Under the pieces are notes generated by a model. That model saw only the letters and a list, made by a program, of their open reading frames with translations, made no database searches and was not told the DNA's origin. The position numbers and the translations under genes are program-made. A stretch of DNA of 8,532 nt from Eubacterium sp. (GTDB taxonomy: Bacteria > Bacillota > Clostridia > Lachnospirales > Lachnospiraceae). Where the stretch lies: contig JAJGAH010000085.1 in NCBI GenBank assembly GCA_020844525.1, positions 1 through 8,532 on the forward strand. The letters run 5' to 3'. Of the stretch, positions 6,204 through 8,532 are shown piece by piece; the stretch's first letter is position 1, and each line of letters begins with the position of its first letter.

Positions 6204-6221
6204 ATACAAGTATTGTATACT
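6204..6221. promoter_or_regulatory. Operator-like palindrome over a candidate -10 region
   Basis: Two overlapping perfect dyads: ATACAA-3-TTGTAT (6204-6218) and AGTAT-3-ATACT (6209-6221). On the minus strand the same bases contain TATACAAT, a plausible -10 for the diguanylate cyclase gene about 60 nt from its start codon, although no good -35 is visible. A repressor bound here would block that promoter. The A+T-rich composition makes some symmetry expected by chance. Confidence 0.4.
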
Positions 6222-6248
6222 GTGCCTTGAATGAACGCAGAAATCTGT

Positions 6249-6285
6249 TCCTGTTTATTAACAGAATAACACATTTTAAACAGGA
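6249..6285. repeat. 9-bp perfect inverted repeat upstream of the cyclase gene
   Basis: TCCTGTTTA (6249-6257) and TAAACAGGA (6277-6285) are exact reverse complements separated by 19 bp. They are interleaved with the 12-bp direct repeats at 6260-6290, so CTGTT/AACAG half-sites occur several times within about 45 bp. The spacing is longer than one dimer site, so separate half-sites or a looped arrangement are both possible. Confidence 0.5.
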
Positions 6286-6290
6286 TAACA
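6260..6290. repeat. Tandem 12-bp direct repeats, period 19 bp
   Basis: AACAGAATAACA (6260-6271) recurs as AACAGGATAACA (6279-6290) with one mismatch in 12 and a 19-bp period, close to two helical turns. They lie about 40-75 bp upstream of the candidate -10 of the diguanylate cyclase gene, a position typical of an activator or response-regulator box. No known regulator box was recognised. Confidence 0.5.
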
Positions 6291-6319
6291 TATATTGCTG
6301 TAACCGGGGATTAAATTCT

Positions 6320-6366
6320 AAAAAACTGGCAGATACTGAACGCACTCTGTGCAGACAGCACCTGCC
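6320..6366 (-). terminator. Rho-independent terminator of the GH95-like gene
   Basis: On the minus strand, GGCAGGTGCTG pairs with CAGTATCTGCC over 11 positions (two G-U wobbles). A short internal loop follows, then a GCAC/GTGC stem closing an AGA loop; the whole occupies 6328-6366. The stem is followed by AG and six T residues (6320-6325). It begins 37 bp after the stop codon at 6404 and separates the glycosidase transcript from the diguanylate cyclase gene. Confidence 0.75.
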
Positions 6367-6403
6367 GGTTCCTCTGATGGAAGAATACTGCATTTTACAG
6401 CTA

Positions 6404-8532
6404 TCATATATCTCGGGTGATTTTCAGCTCCTCCCCGGAAAATGTTGGTACAGTCAGATACTCTCCGGATATTGCTTCCATAATGCCAGTCTGTACATGA
6501 AGTACAGAGACCACAGCGCCCTTCCAGGGATTCTCCAGAACAAGTTTCCGTCCCTTGTGACTTCGAATCAGAATCTCTGACACCTCTCCGTGCACAAGAG
6601 AAGCACTGACCTGAAAAGCGCCAAAAGCCCACAGATTCTGAAATTCTGCATCCGGATGGCTTTTCTTCGGCCAGACACGGAATACACGGATCACGCCTTC
6701 ATGACTAAGCAGCATCATTTCCTGAATGGTATTCGGTACGGTACTCAGGTTCTCGATTCCGTGCGGGTTCCGGTCAATAAAGCCATTGGCAAGGCCCCTG
6801 TGTACAATTCTGTCTCTGAGCTCCCTCCAGATGATTTCCGGATCGTAACCGACACGGACCGCCGCAGGAAAGAACAGACAGCTCAGATTGGTGGAGTTCC
6901 ATGCGCCCGCCTTTCGGAAGTGCGGATCATTGCTCCCCTTCTCGTTATCCAAATCATCTGCCCCGGTATCATGGTCTTGTCTGTATGCCGCCATGCTGTC
7001 CTCTATCAGAGCGTGTACATGTACGGTATTCCAGGCAGTCTGAAGAAGAGCCGGATCTGATCCAAGCCCGATTGCCCCGGCAGGATAGATCTGCATGATG
7101 TTGCCGGGGAAATGATAGGACCATTTTCCTCCCCTGCCCTCGTCGTAAAATACCGCAGCGTCCATCCATTTATCCGGCACCAGCTGTTCAATGGGAACAT
7201 CCGCCTCAGCCCAAAGGGTCGGGTTGTCCCGAATCTCACGCAGGGTGCCCGTCGGGAACGGAGCCAGATTTTCTGCGATTTCCTTCCAATGCTGACGTCT
7301 GTCAGCATCCATGCCAAGATCTCTGCTGATCTCCGGCATAAAAGAAAAAAAGGTTTTCAGATATCCCAGACTGTTGACAGGGTCCCAGCTCTCGCCATGC
7401 TCCCGGACATCCTTCTCGACACGCTCATGCATACTGTCATCCCGTATATGATATGCTCCGCCCTTTTCTACGAGATCTCCCTCCCAGAAATCAGCAAGGC
7501 TCTGCAGGTATGGATAAATTTTCCTTCCGTAATCCTCATCCAGCGTGAGTGCATAGCGAAGCATCATATTTGTAGCACCGTGTACTGCCTGTGATTTCAT
7601 ATGCAGCAGCAGCGCCTCACTGACCATGCCCTTGGGGCCAAGCCCCAGAGGAAGATATGCACCGGTATGTCCGAGCAGCCGTCTGCTCATCTCCCTTCCT
7701 ATGTCCATCATGGCAAAATAAGGCGCATCATGAGGATCTGCCTGTGCAAAATGACCGGAGGCGAGAAGACCGAGGTAAGCAGACTGGTGATTGTAATTGA
7801 TTTTGTAATTCGCGTTCCATGCGGGCCTGTCGAAGGTACAGATCCCAAGGATGTTGGGAGGATAATCCGGATCCCGGCTCACACTGGCCATTACGTACTG
7901 TGACAGATCATAGCGCTGCTCCATCAGCGGATCATCCAGAGATATGCCCGACGTATTCCAGAAGGAACGCCACCAAGCCCTGTGCACCCCCTCCAGTTCA
8001 TGAATATCCTGCTGTGTCATCCACATAGCCCGGGACCTGGCCATTTCCATCGGACGTGACACCTTGTTCCAGGTGCGCAGCGCAAAGACAAAATAGCGGG
8101 TATCCCCATTTTCCATATGAATGGCCGGTCCGGTTCCATCATTATCCGTGCACCGGCTGTTCCTTGCCGCTTGTCCAGTGTACCGCTCTGCCGATGGGCA
8201 GATGTCAGCAGACTGTTTCTCATTATTTTTCAGAAAATTCCCTGCAAACCCGGCCTTTACCGGAACATCCACATGATCAGAAAACTCCCGGTACCCGAAG
8301 AGAACACCATGTGCAGACTTCTGAACCTGGACCGGATTGCCATCCATCAGCCCTACAACAGAGCCCTGCAGACTCTCATCACCTTCATTTACGCCGGATA
8401 AGTCCACACCCTTATCGCAGCCCTGCCCGGTCTCATCAGGAAAATGGAAAAAAGCCTGTACATCCACTGTATGCTTCATATGTGATGTCAGCTTTAATAT
8501 CAGCACATTTTCTGTTGCGGCGACAAAGCTGC
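6404..8532 (-). CDS. GH95-like six-hairpin glycosidase, C-terminal part (partial)
   Basis: The frame is open to the right edge, so the true start lies outside; about 708 residues are visible. A GTG at 8506 is unlikely to be the start because homology-like sequence (SFVAATENVLILKL) continues upstream of it. Counting from 8506: the end of an N-terminal beta domain (1-150); the entry to the (alpha/alpha)6 barrel at HRAWWRSFWNTSGISLDD (175-192) and EQRYDLSQYVMA (196-207); KINYNHQSAYLG (235-246), with an Asn-x-Asn resembling the catalytic-site asparagines of GH95 alpha-L-fucosidase; YHFPGNIMQIYPAG (464-477); and a C-terminal beta domain at IQEMMLLSHEGVIRVFRVWP (594-613) and AFGAFQVSASL (627-637). 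The design is that of GH95 (alpha-1,2-fucosidase or galactosidase), but the barrel core departs from the classic motifs, so substrate is uncertain. No signal peptide can be judged. It ends in a good intrinsic terminator. Confidence 0.75.
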   Translation of the reverse strand, partial: SFVAATENVLILKLTSHMKHTVDVQAFFHFPDETGQGCDKGVDLSGVNEGDESLQGSVVGLMDGNPVQVQKSAHGVLFGYREFSDHVDVPVKAGFAGNFLKNNEKQSADICPSAERYTGQAARNSRCTDNDGTGPAIHMENGDTRYFVFALRTWNKVSRPMEMARSRAMWMTQQDIHELEGVHRAWWRSFWNTSGISLDDPLMEQRYDLSQYVMASVSRDPDYPPNILGICTFDRPAWNANYKINYNHQSAYLGLLASGHFAQADPHDAPYFAMMDIGREMSRRLLGHTGAYLPLGLGPKGMVSEALLLHMKSQAVHGATNMMLRYALTLDEDYGRKIYPYLQSLADFWEGDLVEKGGAYHIRDDSMHERVEKDVREHGESWDPVNSLGYLKTFFSFMPEISRDLGMDADRRQHWKEIAENLAPFPTGTLREIRDNPTLWAEADVPIEQLVPDKWMDAAVFYDEGRGGKWSYHFPGNIMQIYPAGAIGLGSDPALLQTAWNTVHVHALIEDSMAAYRQDHDTGADDLDNEKGSNDPHFRKAGAWNSTNLSCLFFPAAVRVGYDPEIIWRELRDRIVHRGLANGFIDRNPHGIENLSTVPNTIQEMMLLSHEGVIRVFRVWPKKSHPDAEFQNLWAFGAFQVSASLVHGEVSEILIRSHKGRKLVLENPWKGAVVSVLHVQTGIMEAISGEYLTVPTFSGEELKITRDI

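Larger units (their letters stand above)
6152..6403. other. Intergenic region between the glycosidase and the diguanylate cyclase
   Basis: About 250 bp with no credible gene. It holds the glycosidase terminator, the tandem and inverted repeats, the operator-like palindrome and the cyclase ribosome binding site. Short open frames cross it on both strands but have no suitable ribosome binding site and no recognisable protein character. Confidence 0.7.

Noticed and set aside
6142..6393. 83-codon minus-strand frame across the intergenic region ending inside the cyclase start
   Set aside because: No Shine-Dalgarno sequence at its start, and it overlaps the glycosidase terminator and the repeat region; composition looks non-coding.
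8504..8506. GTG at 8506 as the start of the glycosidase gene
   Set aside because: The frame stays open to the edge with protein-like sequence upstream, there is no ribosome binding site, and the GH95-type N-terminal domain would be mostly missing; the gene is best treated as partial.
1..8532. CRISPR array, tRNA/rRNA genes, transposase or phage genes
   Set aside because: No regularly spaced identical repeats, no cloverleaf-like sequence, and no mobile-element protein motifs were seen in any frame.

Overview
The window looks like chromosome of a low-to-mid G+C Firmicute, most likely a gut Clostridium-type or Lachnospiraceae-like bacterium. I infer this from strong AGGAGG-type ribosome binding sites, trimeric-PNP, tetrameric-CDA and Firmicute-type uridine phosphorylase sequences, a small flavodoxin of a type common in gut Clostridia, and a family-95-like glycosidase. 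No taxonomic marker gene is present, so this is a sequence-style judgement only.

Layout, left to right. (1) Positions 1-767, minus strand: the first third of a UvrD/PcrA-type DNA helicase, cut by the left edge. (2) 881-1978, minus: UDP-galactopyranose mutase (glf), with its own extended -10 promoter just upstream; a 14-bp perfect inverted repeat lies between glf and the helicase. (3) 2072-4274, minus: a compact nucleoside-salvage operon, transcribed udp (uridine phosphorylase), cdd (cytidine deaminase), punA (purine nucleoside phosphorylase), with gaps of 37 and 60 bp. Cytidine can be deaminated to uridine and cleaved to uracil; inosine and guanosine are cleaved to bases; both phosphorylases release (deoxy)ribose-1-phosphate. 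(4) 4275-4478: a divergent intergenic region with a -10 box on each strand and a hairpin in the predicted udp leader. (5) 4479-4964, plus: a small FMN flavodoxin, the only plus-strand gene. (6) 4988-6151, minus: a membrane-anchored GGDEF diguanylate cyclase without the usual inhibitory RxxD site, convergent with the flavodoxin. (7) 6152-6403: a non-coding region with unusually dense symmetry: an operator-like palindrome, two 12-bp direct repeats spaced 19 bp, a 9-bp inverted repeat, and a good intrinsic terminator for the next gene. (8) 6404-8532, minus: the C-terminal part (about 708 residues) of a six-hairpin glycosidase resembling GH95, cut by the right edge.

Most of the window is ordinary housekeeping or salvage metabolism. 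I do not see a convincing new multi-gene system. The best leads are the structured regulatory region ahead of the diguanylate cyclase, the divergent GH95-like enzyme, and the isolated inverted repeat between glf and the helicase gene. No tRNA, rRNA, CRISPR array, transposase or prophage gene was seen.
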